Origin: Nocardioides silvaticus
Lineage (GTDB): Bacteria; Actinomycetota; Actinomycetes; Propionibacteriales; Nocardioidaceae
Direction: 5' to 3'
Assembly: GCF_003160695.1 (NCBI RefSeq)
Contig: NZ_QGDD01000001.1
Span: 1-64,000 of the forward strand
Length of the DNA stretch: 64,000 nt
Shown in pieces: positions 1 through 8,260 of the stretch. Position numbers and translations under genes: made by a program. The notes below the pieces were generated by a model. That model was not told the origin of the DNA, made no database searches, and saw only the letters and a program-made list of their open reading frames with translations. Each line of letters begins with the position of its first letter. Position 1 is the first letter of the stretch.

Positions 1-563
1 CGTCGCTCTTCGTCCTCGAGGCGTTTGGCTTCCTCGGCCTCGGCGATGTCGGGGGCCACGAGCTCCAGGATCCGCCGCCCGAGCCTGCGGAGGTCGCGGG
101 GACGGAAGTCCTTGCAGTAGTCGACCAACTGCTGCTCGGCCTTCGCCACGAGCTCGGGATCGAGATTGGCCGGTAAAGCGTCCAAGGCGTGCACGACCAC
201 TTGTGCTTGGTCGGCGGACACGGCGCCGTCGGCCATGCCGGCGGCGACCTTCCCCCACCTCCGGTCGAGTGCTTCGGCGAGGCGGGCATCGGCATGGCCG
301 TGGTTGAAGTCGGTCAGGGTCAGGGTGGAGAGCCAGGCGCCGAGGTCACGGGCCCCGGAACGCGACGCGGTGTCCTGGGCTGCTACTACCACCCGCAGCC
401 GTGCCTCGGCCACCATCGCTTCGAGCTCGGCGAGCTCGCGGACCGCTGCTTCCTGGTCGGCCGGGGACATGAACACCGGCTGGACGTCGCGGACGTCCTT
501 GAACGCGGCCTTCGCGGTCGCGGCGGCAGCACGGATCGGATGGAGGGCGGTGTGCTCGCTCAT
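1..563 (-). CDS. DUF222 (13E12-type) HNH endonuclease family protein, 5' part
   Basis: Only the N-terminal 187 residues are in the window; the gene continues past the left edge. Translation from the ATG at 563 begins MSEHTALHPIRAAAATA. It contains stretches typical of the DUF222 domain: an acidic helical region (ELAELEAMVAEARLRVV), the DLGAWLS segment, an ALDRRWGKVAAGMADG segment and VSADQAQVVVHALDALP. Members of this family in actinobacteria usually carry a C-terminal HNH nuclease domain, which would lie outside the window, so nuclease activity is inferred. Related proteins define the REP13E12 repeats of mycobacteria and occur in many copies in Nocardioides. The cellular role of the family is not established. 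Its upstream side is the repeat-filled region at 564-1387. Confidence 0.85.
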   Translation of the reverse strand, partial: MSEHTALHPIRAAAATAKAAFKDVRDVQPVFMSPADQEAAVRELAELEAMVAEARLRVVVAAQDTASRSGARDLGAWLSTLTLTDFNHGHADARLAEALDRRWGKVAAGMADGAVSADQAQVVVHALDALPANLDPELVAKAEQQLVDYCKDFRPRDLRRLGRRILELVAPDIAEAEEAKRLEDEER

Positions 564-812
564 CCGGACTCCCAGGCTGCTACGGGTCCGGTGGCCTGGT
601 GCCGGGGTGTCCTAGATCTGAGTCTCGTGGACGGCTGGTCGAGGGGTTCGACGTACGTCGATCGTACACCAGTTCGACTCAAGATGGAAGGGTCGAACGC
701 GGCGAATTGCACGAAAGTACGGCGGTTTCTTGGCTTGCGGGGTCTCGATACGTCCTCGCGCCAGAGCGCTCGGACTACTCGACCCCCGGACTACACCGCA
801 GCAGACCCGAAG

Positions 813-955
813 GCCGGCGGCGGCGCCCAGCCCCGCACCCCCTCCCTCCCGTCCAAAGCCCTTTCGGTCGCGACCACCCACAGCTGCAAGGCCGCAGGCA
901 TCGCACCGCGTCTCGATACGGCCTCGCGCCAGAGCGCTCGGCCTACTCGACGACC
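813..955. repeat. 143 bp direct duplication, copy A
   Basis: This segment aligns without gaps to 1077-1219 (offset 264 bp). About 13 differences are counted by eye, so identity is near 90 %. It contains the block GTCCAAAGCCCTTTCGGTCG, the block AAGGCCGCAGG and a complete long palindrome copy at its right end. The equal length suggests a single duplication of unit plus palindrome. Confidence 0.8.
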
Positions 956-1060
956 AAGGGGCGGCAGAGCGCTCGGCCTACTCGACGAACAAGGGGCGGC
1001 AGAGCGCTCGGCCTATTCGACGACCGAGGGGCGCCAGAGCGCTGGGCCTACTCGACCACC
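931..1060. repeat. 35 bp tandem array 1 (four units)
   Basis: Cores AGCGCTCGGCCTACTCGACG start at 933, 968, 1003 and 1038, exactly 35 bp apart. The spacers are nearly identical (AAGGGGCGGCAG) in the first units and the array decays at the fourth (GCTGGGCC, CGACCACC). There are no CRISPR features: the spacers are themselves repeated and the repeats are imperfect. Confidence 0.85.
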
Positions 1061-1076
1061 GACGACGAGTCCGTAA

Positions 1077-1219
1077 GCCGGCGGCGGTGCGCAACCACCC
1101 GCGCCCTCGCTCCCGTCCAAAGCCCTTTCGGTCGCTACCACCCGCAGCCGCAAGGCCGCAGGGATCACACCGCGTCTCGATACGGCCTCGCGCCAGAGCG
1201 CTCGGCCTACTCGACGACC
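1077..1219. repeat. 143 bp direct duplication, copy B
   Basis: This is the partner of 813-955 and the same length. Most differences fall in the first 30 bp, and the last 60 bp, which include the palindrome, are almost identical. It leads directly into the second tandem array. Confidence 0.8.
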
Positions 1220-1328
1220 GATAGCGACCGATCCGCTCGGCCTACTCGACGACCGAAGAGCGACCGAAGCGCTCGGCCTACTCGACGACCGAAGAGCGAC
1301 CGAAGCGCTCGGCCTACTCGACGACCGA
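1195..1328. repeat. 35-36 bp tandem array 2 (four units)
   Basis: Cores start at about 1197, 1232, 1268 and 1304 with spacing 35, 36 and 36 bp. The spacer differs from array 1 (CGAAGAGCGACCGA instead of AAGGGGCGGC), so each array appears to have expanded independently from a 143 bp copy. The array ends about 60 bp before the start of the DUF952 gene. Confidence 0.85.
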
Positions 1329-1387
1329 CGCCGACGGCGACGGCGACGACCGATCGGCCACCCGCGACCGCTAGCCTCGGCCACACC

Positions 1388-1951
1388 ATGGCCACGATCT
1401 TCCACCTCGCCCTTGCGTCCGACTGGGCGGCGGCGAACGAGGTGGGGGTGTACACGATCTCCACGAGGGGCCGCACGCTGGCGGAGGAGGGGTTCATCCA
1501 CGCGAGCAGGGGTGACCAGTGGCCGAAGGTGCGGGAGCTGTTCTACAGCGACGTGACGGAGCCGATGGTGCTGCTGCAGATCGACACCGACCTGCTCGAC
1601 GTGCCGGTGGTCGAGGAGCCGCCGGCGCCGGGGGTGGCGGAGACGTTCCCGCACATCTACGGGCCGCTCCCGGTGGAGGCGGTGGTGAAGGTGCTCCCGA
1701 TGCCCGCCCGCGGCGCCGCGACCAGCGACCCGCCGGCAGCGACGGGTCCCTCGGAGCCGTTCGGCACGCTCTACCTGCGCGAGATGTTCTTCAACGTGAC
1801 GCTCGTGGTCCTGATCCTGGCCGCGACCGCGATCGGCCTCTGTATCGGAGGAGCGATCGGCGAGGAGGTGCCGGCGCTGGTCGGACTGGTCGCCGGCGCG
1901 CTCGTCGGCCTCGCCCTCGCCCGGTGGCTCTACGTCAGGCGGCACCACTGA
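1388..1951 (+). CDS. DUF952 domain protein with C-terminal membrane segments
   Basis: 187 residues. Residues 1-105 form a DUF952 domain, with the family's FIHAS at 36-40 and the FPHIYGPL block at 87-94. A Pro/Ala/Thr-rich linker (105-125) leads to two hydrophobic segments at about 135-155 and 161-181, so the protein is probably membrane anchored. The biochemical role of DUF952 is not established. The start is the ATG at 1388, which begins MATIFHLALASDW. The open frame runs further upstream into repeats but no coding character is seen there. The stop overlaps the 3' end of the convergent amino-acid oxidase gene. Confidence 0.85.
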   Translation: MATIFHLALASDWAAANEVGVYTISTRGRTLAEEGFIHASRGDQWPKVRELFYSDVTEPMVLLQIDTDLLDVPVVEEPPAPGVAETFPHIYGPLPVEAVVKVLPMPARGAATSDPPAATGPSEPFGTLYLREMFFNVTLVVLILAATAIGLCIGGAIGEEVPALVGLVAGALVGLALARWLYVRRHH

Positions 1952-2873
1952 CGAGGGAGGCCACCTCGTCGGCACAGCCCCAGCTCAGCGTGACGCCGGC
2001 GCCGCCGAGCCCGTAGCAGTGCACGACGTCGCCCTCGCGCTCGAGGCGGATCGACGGTCGCGCGGGCCTCAGGCCGACCCGGTGGGCGAGCACCTTCGTC
2101 CCGGCCAGCGCGGGGACGAGCGCGGTGGCCCGGGTCAGGATGTCCTCGGCGGTGGCGGGGTCCGGGGTTCGGTTCCACTCGTCGTGCTCCTCGGTGCCGC
2201 CGACGACGATCTCGTCGGTCCGCGGTACGACGTAGGTCGGGCGGTCGCCCTCGGTCGCCAGCCACCACTCGTCGAGCCCGACCTGCTCGAGCACGACCAC
2301 CTGGCCACGGACGGGGACGACGGTGTGATCGGCGGCCAGCAGCCGGGCGCCGAGCCCCGCGCAGTCGACGACGACCTCGGCTCCGGCCTCGTGGAGGTCC
2401 GGGAGACCGCCCAGGTTGAGGCGGGTGACGGTGCCGCCGAGCTCACCGAGCCGGCCGACCAACCAGTCCAGGTAGGCCGGCATGTCGACGACCGGGGCGT
2501 GGAACGACCAGCCGTCCACGTAGCCACGGGGCAGGCCGTCGGTCGGCGTGAGCCGTCGCAGCGACGGCACCGCCTCGCGCCACCACGGGTCGGCGGTCGT
2601 CGACCGGAAGAGCTCGGTGCCGGTGAGCATCCGGACCCCGGTCGCGGGGTCGACGGCGAGCTCGGCGAACCGGCTGTAGGACCGCGCCGCCCAAGCAGTG
2701 ACCCGGTCCTGGGGCAGCGCCAGGTAGGGGTACCAGAGGGCCGCAGCCACGACCGACGTGGTCTCGCGCGGCAGGTCCCGCGCGACCACGTCGACCCGGT
2801 GACCGTCCTCGGCCAGGCGCACGGCACTGGTCAGGCCGGCGACGCCGGCCCCGACGACGATGACCCTGGCCAC
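1935..2873 (-). CDS. FAD-dependent D-amino-acid oxidase family protein
   Basis: 312 residues. An N-terminal FAD-binding Rossmann motif GAGVAGL is at residues 8-14. The C-terminal part has family signatures GLRPARPSIRLE (about 267-278), whose Arg normally holds the substrate carboxylate, and YGLGGAGVTLSWG (about 287-299) near the flavin. The expected reaction is oxidative deamination of D-amino acids to keto acids, ammonia and H2O2; substrate choice cannot be read. I chose the GTG at 2873, 16 bp after the ferritin stop and just before the FAD motif. An ATG at 2936 is in frame but would overlap the ferritin gene and add an Arg/Pro-rich tail. It is probably co-transcribed with the ferritin gene. 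Confidence 0.85.
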   Translation of the reverse strand: MARVIVVGAGVAGLTSAVRLAEDGHRVDVVARDLPRETTSVVAAALWYPYLALPQDRVTAWAARSYSRFAELAVDPATGVRMLTGTELFRSTTADPWWREAVPSLRRLTPTDGLPRGYVDGWSFHAPVVDMPAYLDWLVGRLGELGGTVTRLNLGGLPDLHEAGAEVVVDCAGLGARLLAADHTVVPVRGQVVVLEQVGLDEWWLATEGDRPTYVVPRTDEIVVGGTEEHDEWNRTPDPATAEDILTRATALVPALAGTKVLAHRVGLRPARPSIRLEREGDVVHCYGLGGAGVTLSWGCADEVASLVSGAA

Positions 2874-2889
2874 TGTCCCGACCGGCGGC

Positions 2890-3414
2890 TCAGGCGCCGG
2901 CCGCCGGCGGCGCCGTCGGGTCGGCGCCTGCGTCACCCTGCTCGCGGGCGACGTACTCCTCGATGTCGTTGAGGTCGTGCTGGCTGCGGGTGACGATCGC
3001 GAGCAGGTCGTTCATCGTCGCGACCTCCTCGACCTGCTCCTTGATGAACCACTGCATGAACTGCTCGGAGGCGAAGTCGTTCTCCTCGCGGGCGATCCGC
3101 AGCAGGCCGTTGATCTGCTCCGTGACCCGCTTCTCCTGGTCGAGCGCGAGCTTGATCGGAGCGATCACGTCGGCGAAGTCGGAGACCGGCGCCTCGACTC
3201 CGGGGATGCGCACCTCGGCGTCGGTGTCGAGGAGGTACTGCACCATCATCATCGCGTGCTCGCGTTCCTCCAGCGCCTGGTTGTAGAAGAACGCCGCGGT
3301 CTGCGGCATGGTCAGCGCGTCGTAGTACACCGCGCAGGCGAGGTACTGGTTGTGCGCGGCGAACTCGTTGCCGATCTGGGCGTTGAGCTGGTCGGTGAAC
3401 CGGGGTGCAGCCAT
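2890..3414 (-). CDS. Ferritin (non-haem iron storage)
   Basis: 174 residues, ferritin-like four-helix bundle. The ferroxidase residues sit at the same numbers as in E. coli FtnA: E17, E50, H53, E94, Q127 and E130, with E49, E126 and E129 for a third site. It oxidises Fe(II) and stores iron in a 24-subunit shell in the cytoplasm. Start MAAPRFTDQLNAQ at 3414. The open frame continues upstream but runs through the small Cys-rich gene in another frame. The tail (about 155-174) is Ala/Pro-rich and probably disordered. The amino-acid oxidase downstream makes H2O2, so the pairing with iron storage is functionally sensible (inference). Confidence 0.93.
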   Translation of the reverse strand: MAAPRFTDQLNAQIGNEFAAHNQYLACAVYYDALTMPQTAAFFYNQALEEREHAMMMVQYLLDTDAEVRIPGVEAPVSDFADVIAPIKLALDQEKRVTEQINGLLRIAREENDFASEQFMQWFIKEQVEEVATMNDLLAIVTRSQHDLNDIEEYVAREQGDAGADPTAPPAAGA

Positions 3415-3458
3415 GGCCGAAAGCGTAGTGGGAGACGCGGACGTCGTACGACGCGGCG

Positions 3459-3659
3459 TCACGCCGCCTTCTTCAGGGCCTTCTTGGACGCCTTCTTGCC
3501 GTTCTTGACCTTCACCAGGACCCGCTTCTTGACGGTGTAGCCGTCCGGCAGGGTCCCTTCCTTCAGCATCCGCAGCGGGCAGCGGTCGCACTTCTTCTTC
3601 GACGCGCAGCACTCCGTCTTCGGCAGCTTGCGCGCCGTCGGCTTCTTGCCCTTGCCCAC
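3459..3659 (-). CDS. Small basic Cys-rich protein of unknown function
   Basis: 66 residues from a GTG start. The protein has C17, C18, C24 and C27 (CCASKKKCDRC), which could bind zinc or be redox active. A conserved-looking core PLRMLKEGTLPDGYTVKKR is followed by a Lys/Ala-rich tail that may contact nucleic acid. The compact coding pattern with a meaningful core supports a real gene, but I do not recognise a characterised family. It lies 44 bp upstream of the ferritin start on the same strand. Confidence 0.6.
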   Translation of the reverse strand: MGKGKKPTARKLPKTECCASKKKCDRCPLRMLKEGTLPDGYTVKKRVLVKVKNGKKASKKALKKAA

Positions 3660-3745
3660 GGTCCGAGGGTAGAGGCCGCAGGGAAGGCTTGCCTATGTCG
3701 GGTTCAGCACCTGGACCCCACAGCCGCGGCCCGTAGGCTGCCGGG

Positions 3746-4105
3746 GTGATCGAGATCTGGTTGAACCCCGCCTGCTCGAAGTGCCGCACGGCCGTCGGCG
3801 AGCTGGACGCGTCGGGCAAGGAGTACGTCGTCCGCCGCTACCTCGAGCAGCCGCCGACGGTCGCCGAGCTCGAGGACGTGCTGGCCCGGCTCGGTCTGGA
3901 GCCGTGGGACATCACCCGCACCGCGGACGCCGCGAGGCTCGGTGTCACCCTGCCGGCCAAGGACGCCGCTCACCGGCACGCGTGGCTGGAGGCGATGGTC
4001 GACCAGCCCAGGCTGATCCAGCGCCCGATCATCACCGCGACCGACGGCACCACCGTCATCGGCCGCGACCCCGCCTCGGTCGCACGGGTGATCGACGCGG
4101 GCTGA
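3746..4105 (+). CDS. ArsC/Spx-family (arsenate reductase-like) protein
   Basis: 119 residues, thioredoxin-fold ArsC family, with NPACSKCRTA at 7-16 and the RPIITATDG block (R93) followed by VIGRDP. Classical ArsC has a single catalytic Cys in this loop. Here C10 and C13 form a CxxC, as in Spx-type proteins, so the protein may be a thiol-redox enzyme rather than an arsenate reductase. There are no arsenic-resistance neighbours. The start is GTG at 3746. It is transcribed away from the Cys-rich gene and converges on ethylmalonyl-CoA mutase. Confidence 0.8.
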   Translation: MIEIWLNPACSKCRTAVGELDASGKEYVVRRYLEQPPTVAELEDVLARLGLEPWDITRTADAARLGVTLPAKDAAHRHAWLEAMVDQPRLIQRPIITATDGTTVIGRDPASVARVIDAG

Positions 4106-4117
4106 CGGTCGTCCGCG

Positions 4118-6157
<2,040 letters not shown>

Positions 6158-6224
6158 AACGCGAAGCCTAGGGCCGTTGCTACCCCCAGGTAACTCCCCG
6201 GACATGTGGGGTTTCCGACACGGA

Positions 6225-6536
6225 TCAAGCCGGAACGGCGGCCCGCTCGACCTCGAAGAAGCGGATCAGGTGGCTCAGGTGGAGCATGCGCAGCACGGCC
6301 GGGCCGGCCCCGCGCAGGACGATCCGCTGGCCGTCGTTGAGGGCGACCCGGCTGGCCATCGCGAGCACCCGGAGCGCGGTGAGGTCGATGGTCTCGACGT
6401 CGTAGACGTCGAGGACGACCGCGCCGGCGTCGTTGCGGCGCAGATGGTCGTAGACGGCGTTGCGGATCTCGCCGGTGCTCCGGACGTCGAGGTCTCCGCT
6501 CAGCACCAGCGTCGGGCCGTCGGCGATGATCTGCAC
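6225..6536 (-). CDS. STAS-domain anti-sigma factor antagonist-like protein
   Basis: 103 residues, a single STAS domain from a GTG start. The loop that normally reads D-S-S-G-L in SpoIIAA/RsbV is here D51-L-T53-A-L55. The phospho-acceptor position is therefore Thr, and the usual first Ser and Gly are absent. Regulation by an RsbW-type kinase is possible but not certain. The RsbW/SigF pair at 58.6 kb is a candidate partner system only by analogy. It lies 67 bp upstream of the mutase on the same strand, separated by a small CCCC...GGGG inverted repeat. Confidence 0.8.
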   Translation of the reverse strand: MQIIADGPTLVLSGDLDVRSTGEIRNAVYDHLRRNDAGAVVLDVYDVETIDLTALRVLAMASRVALNDGQRIVLRGAGPAVLRMLHLSHLIRFFEVERAAVPA

Positions 6537-6686
6537 GTCCTACCCCTCCCGCTCGGGCGTCTTCCCGAGAACGCTTTCGACTCTCTTACCCACCATGACG
6601 CCGGACAGTCCGAAACGGTTGCATCCGGAGCGAAGTTCGTTTCGGTGTGTCGCCGGTCACACTGCGTCCAGCCGTAGGCTCGGCCC

Positions 6687-7265
6687 ATGGTCAACCTCAC
6701 CCGCATCTACACCCGCACCGGCGATGCCGGTGAGACCCGGCTCGGCGACATGAGCGTCACGACGAAGACCGATCCGCGGCTGGAGGCCTACGCCGACGTC
6801 GACGAGGCCAACGCCCACCTGGGCGTGGCGCTCGCGGCCGGCGGGCTCGACGACGACGTCGTCGACGTGCTGGTGCACGTGCAGAACGACCTGTTCGACG
6901 TGGGCGCCGACTTCTGCAACCCGGTGAGCGAGAACCCGGAGTACCCGCCGCTGCGGATCGAGCAGGAGTACGTCGACCGGCTCGAGGCCTGGTGCGACCA
7001 CTACAACGCGCTCGTGCCGAACCTGCGCTCGTTCATCCTCAACGGCGGCACGCCGGCCGCGTCCCACCTGCACGTCGCCCGGACGGTGGTCCGCCGCGCG
7101 GAGCGGGCGGCCTGGGCGGCGTACGCCGTGCACGGGGAGACCATGAACAAGCTCGCGATCACCTACCTGAACCGGCTCTCCGACCTGGTGTTCATCCTCG
7201 CCCGCTACGCCAACCGCGAGAACGGCGACGTGCTCTGGGTCCCGGGCGGCGAGAGAGGCAAGTGA
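6687..7265 (+). CDS. pduO: Cob(I)alamin adenosyltransferase, PduO type
   Basis: 192 residues. The ATP-binding N-terminal motif TRTGDAGET is at 9-17 and the conserved Arg cluster HVARTVVRRAER is at 129-140. It transfers adenosyl from ATP to corrinoid to make adenosylcobalamin, the cofactor of the neighbouring mutase. In M. tuberculosis the homologue (Rv1314c) also lies just beyond the ATP synthase/DUF2550 block, so this is conserved neighbourhood. The ATG is at 6687. Its last codons overlap the next gene by 4 nt (GTGA), so the two are translationally coupled. Confidence 0.93.
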   Translation: MVNLTRIYTRTGDAGETRLGDMSVTTKTDPRLEAYADVDEANAHLGVALAAGGLDDDVVDVLVHVQNDLFDVGADFCNPVSENPEYPPLRIEQEYVDRLEAWCDHYNALVPNLRSFILNGGTPAASHLHVARTVVRRAERAAWAAYAVHGETMNKLAITYLNRLSDLVFILARYANRENGDVLWVPGGERGK

Positions 7266-8254
7266 GCCGGCTCGCCGCCTTCGTCGTCACGAGCGCGCTG
7301 CTGCTCGGCACCGCCGCCTGCGGGGGCGAGGACGACGAGCCGGCGCGCCGTGAGCCGCCGTCCGTCGCCGAGCTCGACGACCAGCTCGGCAGCGACCGGC
7401 CGGAGAAGCAGGAGCCCCTGCCCAGCGCTCCCCCGCTGACCGAGGAGTTCGTCCCGCCCGAGAGCGCGCCCGAGCTGGGCGCCCGGCTCGGCCGCGCCGA
7501 GGACCTCGCCCGCGACCCGGCCACCGAGGAAGCGGTCCGCGCGGCGGCGGCGTTCGAGACCCAGCTGCTCTACCGCCAGCTCGCACGGACACCGCAGTGG
7601 GAGCGCCGCGCCCGCGCCGCCGTACCGCCGCGCTACCGGGCCGACCTCGACGCTCACCTCACCGCCCGCCGCTCCCTGCGCAGCGTGCTGACGACGCTGT
7701 CCGCCGAGCTGCCCGCCTGGGAGATCGTCGAGCCGGCGCCGACCGCCGACCTGCGCCGCTTCTACCGCGAGGGCGAGCGCGTCCACGGTGTCGCCTGGGA
7801 GCTGCTCGCCGCGATCAACCTGGTCGAGACCGGGTTCGGCAAGATCCGCGGGCTGTCGTCGGCGGGCGCGCAGGGGCCGATGCAGTTCATCCCCTCGACC
7901 TGGGCGGCGTACGGCGAGGGCGACGTCACCGACCCCCACGACGCGATCCTCGGCGCGGCCAACTACCTCGCCGCCAACGGTGGCGGCACCGGCACCACCA
8001 CCGGGCCCGGCGTCGAGAACGCGCTCTACCGGTACAACAACCACCCGGGCTACGTCGACGGCATCCTCGCCTACGCGTCGGTCCTCGAGCGTGACCCGCG
8101 CGCGCTCCACGGCCTGGTGCGGTGGCAGATCGTCTACCTGTCGACGATCGGCGACCTGTGGCTGCCCGTCGGCTACCGCGAGACCGCGCCGGTGCCGGTG
8201 CGGGCCTACGTGCGGCAGCATCCCGAGCGGCACCTCGGCACCGACACCCGCTGA
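7262..8254 (+). CDS. Lipoprotein lytic transglycosylase (SLT domain)
   Basis: 330 residues from the GTG at 7262. Residues 1-20 are a lipoprotein signal ending GTAAC (lipobox Cys 20), followed by a disordered acidic Pro-rich region. The SLT fold is at about 170-280 with probable catalytic Glu 189 (NLVETGFGKI), then AQGPMQF and RYNNHPGYV typical of the MltB-like/actinobacterial SLT group. It cleaves peptidoglycan glycan strands outside the membrane. It is co-translated with pduO although the functions are unrelated. It converges on the SARP gene with a 6 bp gap. Confidence 0.88.
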   Translation: MSRLAAFVVTSALLLGTAACGGEDDEPARREPPSVAELDDQLGSDRPEKQEPLPSAPPLTEEFVPPESAPELGARLGRAEDLARDPATEEAVRAAAAFETQLLYRQLARTPQWERRARAAVPPRYRADLDAHLTARRSLRSVLTTLSAELPAWEIVEPAPTADLRRFYREGERVHGVAWELLAAINLVETGFGKIRGLSSAGAQGPMQFIPSTWAAYGEGDVTDPHDAILGAANYLAANGGGTGTTTGPGVENALYRYNNHPGYVDGILAYASVLERDPRALHGLVRWQIVYLSTIGDLWLPVGYRETAPVPVRAYVRQHPERHLGTDTR

Positions 8255-8260
8255 CCCGGC

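Larger units (their letters stand above)
741..1328. repeat. Cluster of Nocardioides-type palindromic repeats
   Basis: Three long copies of an imperfect inverted repeat begin at 742, 910 and 1174. Each starts GTCTCGATACG, continues CCTCGCGCCAGAGCGCTCGG and ends CTACTCGAC. The two halves can pair imperfectly around a CAGA loop. About nine copies of the right half (core GCGCTCGGCCTACTCGAC) occur across the cluster. The ends (GTCTCGA and TCGAC) resemble the shorter GGTCGAG...CGAGACC elements at 29125 and 34075, which suggests one repeat family. I infer a REP-like intergenic element. A function is not known to me. Confidence 0.8.
564..1387. other. Non-coding, repeat-filled intergenic region
   Basis: About 820 bp lie between the DUF222 start and the DUF952 gene. 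Long open frames cross it on both strands, but their products are simple repeats of one peptide (such as APERSAYST and ARPTRRP) produced by DNA repeats, so no gene is called. From about 741 onward it is made of a dispersed palindrome family, two 35-36 bp tandem arrays and a 143 bp duplication, each listed separately. The first part (564-740) presumably holds the promoter of the DUF222 gene; no clear promoter was recognised. Confidence 0.8.

Noticed and set aside
931..1328. A CRISPR array
   Set aside because: The spacers are repeated rather than unique, the repeats are imperfect and no cas genes are present.
166..1951. Long open frames on both strands across 0.2-1.9 kb
   Set aside because: Between 0.6 and 1.4 kb the products are repeated Arg/Ser/Thr peptides created by the DNA repeats. 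Elsewhere they are antisense or out of frame to the DUF222 and DUF952 genes.
2874..2936. N-terminal extension of the amino-acid oxidase
   Set aside because: The added residues are Arg/Pro-rich, overlap the ferritin gene and precede the FAD motif by too much. The GTG at 2873 fits the gap.
6195..6215. A strong terminator between the STAS and mutase genes
   Set aside because: The CCCC...GGGG pairing is only about four to five base pairs and there is no T tract.
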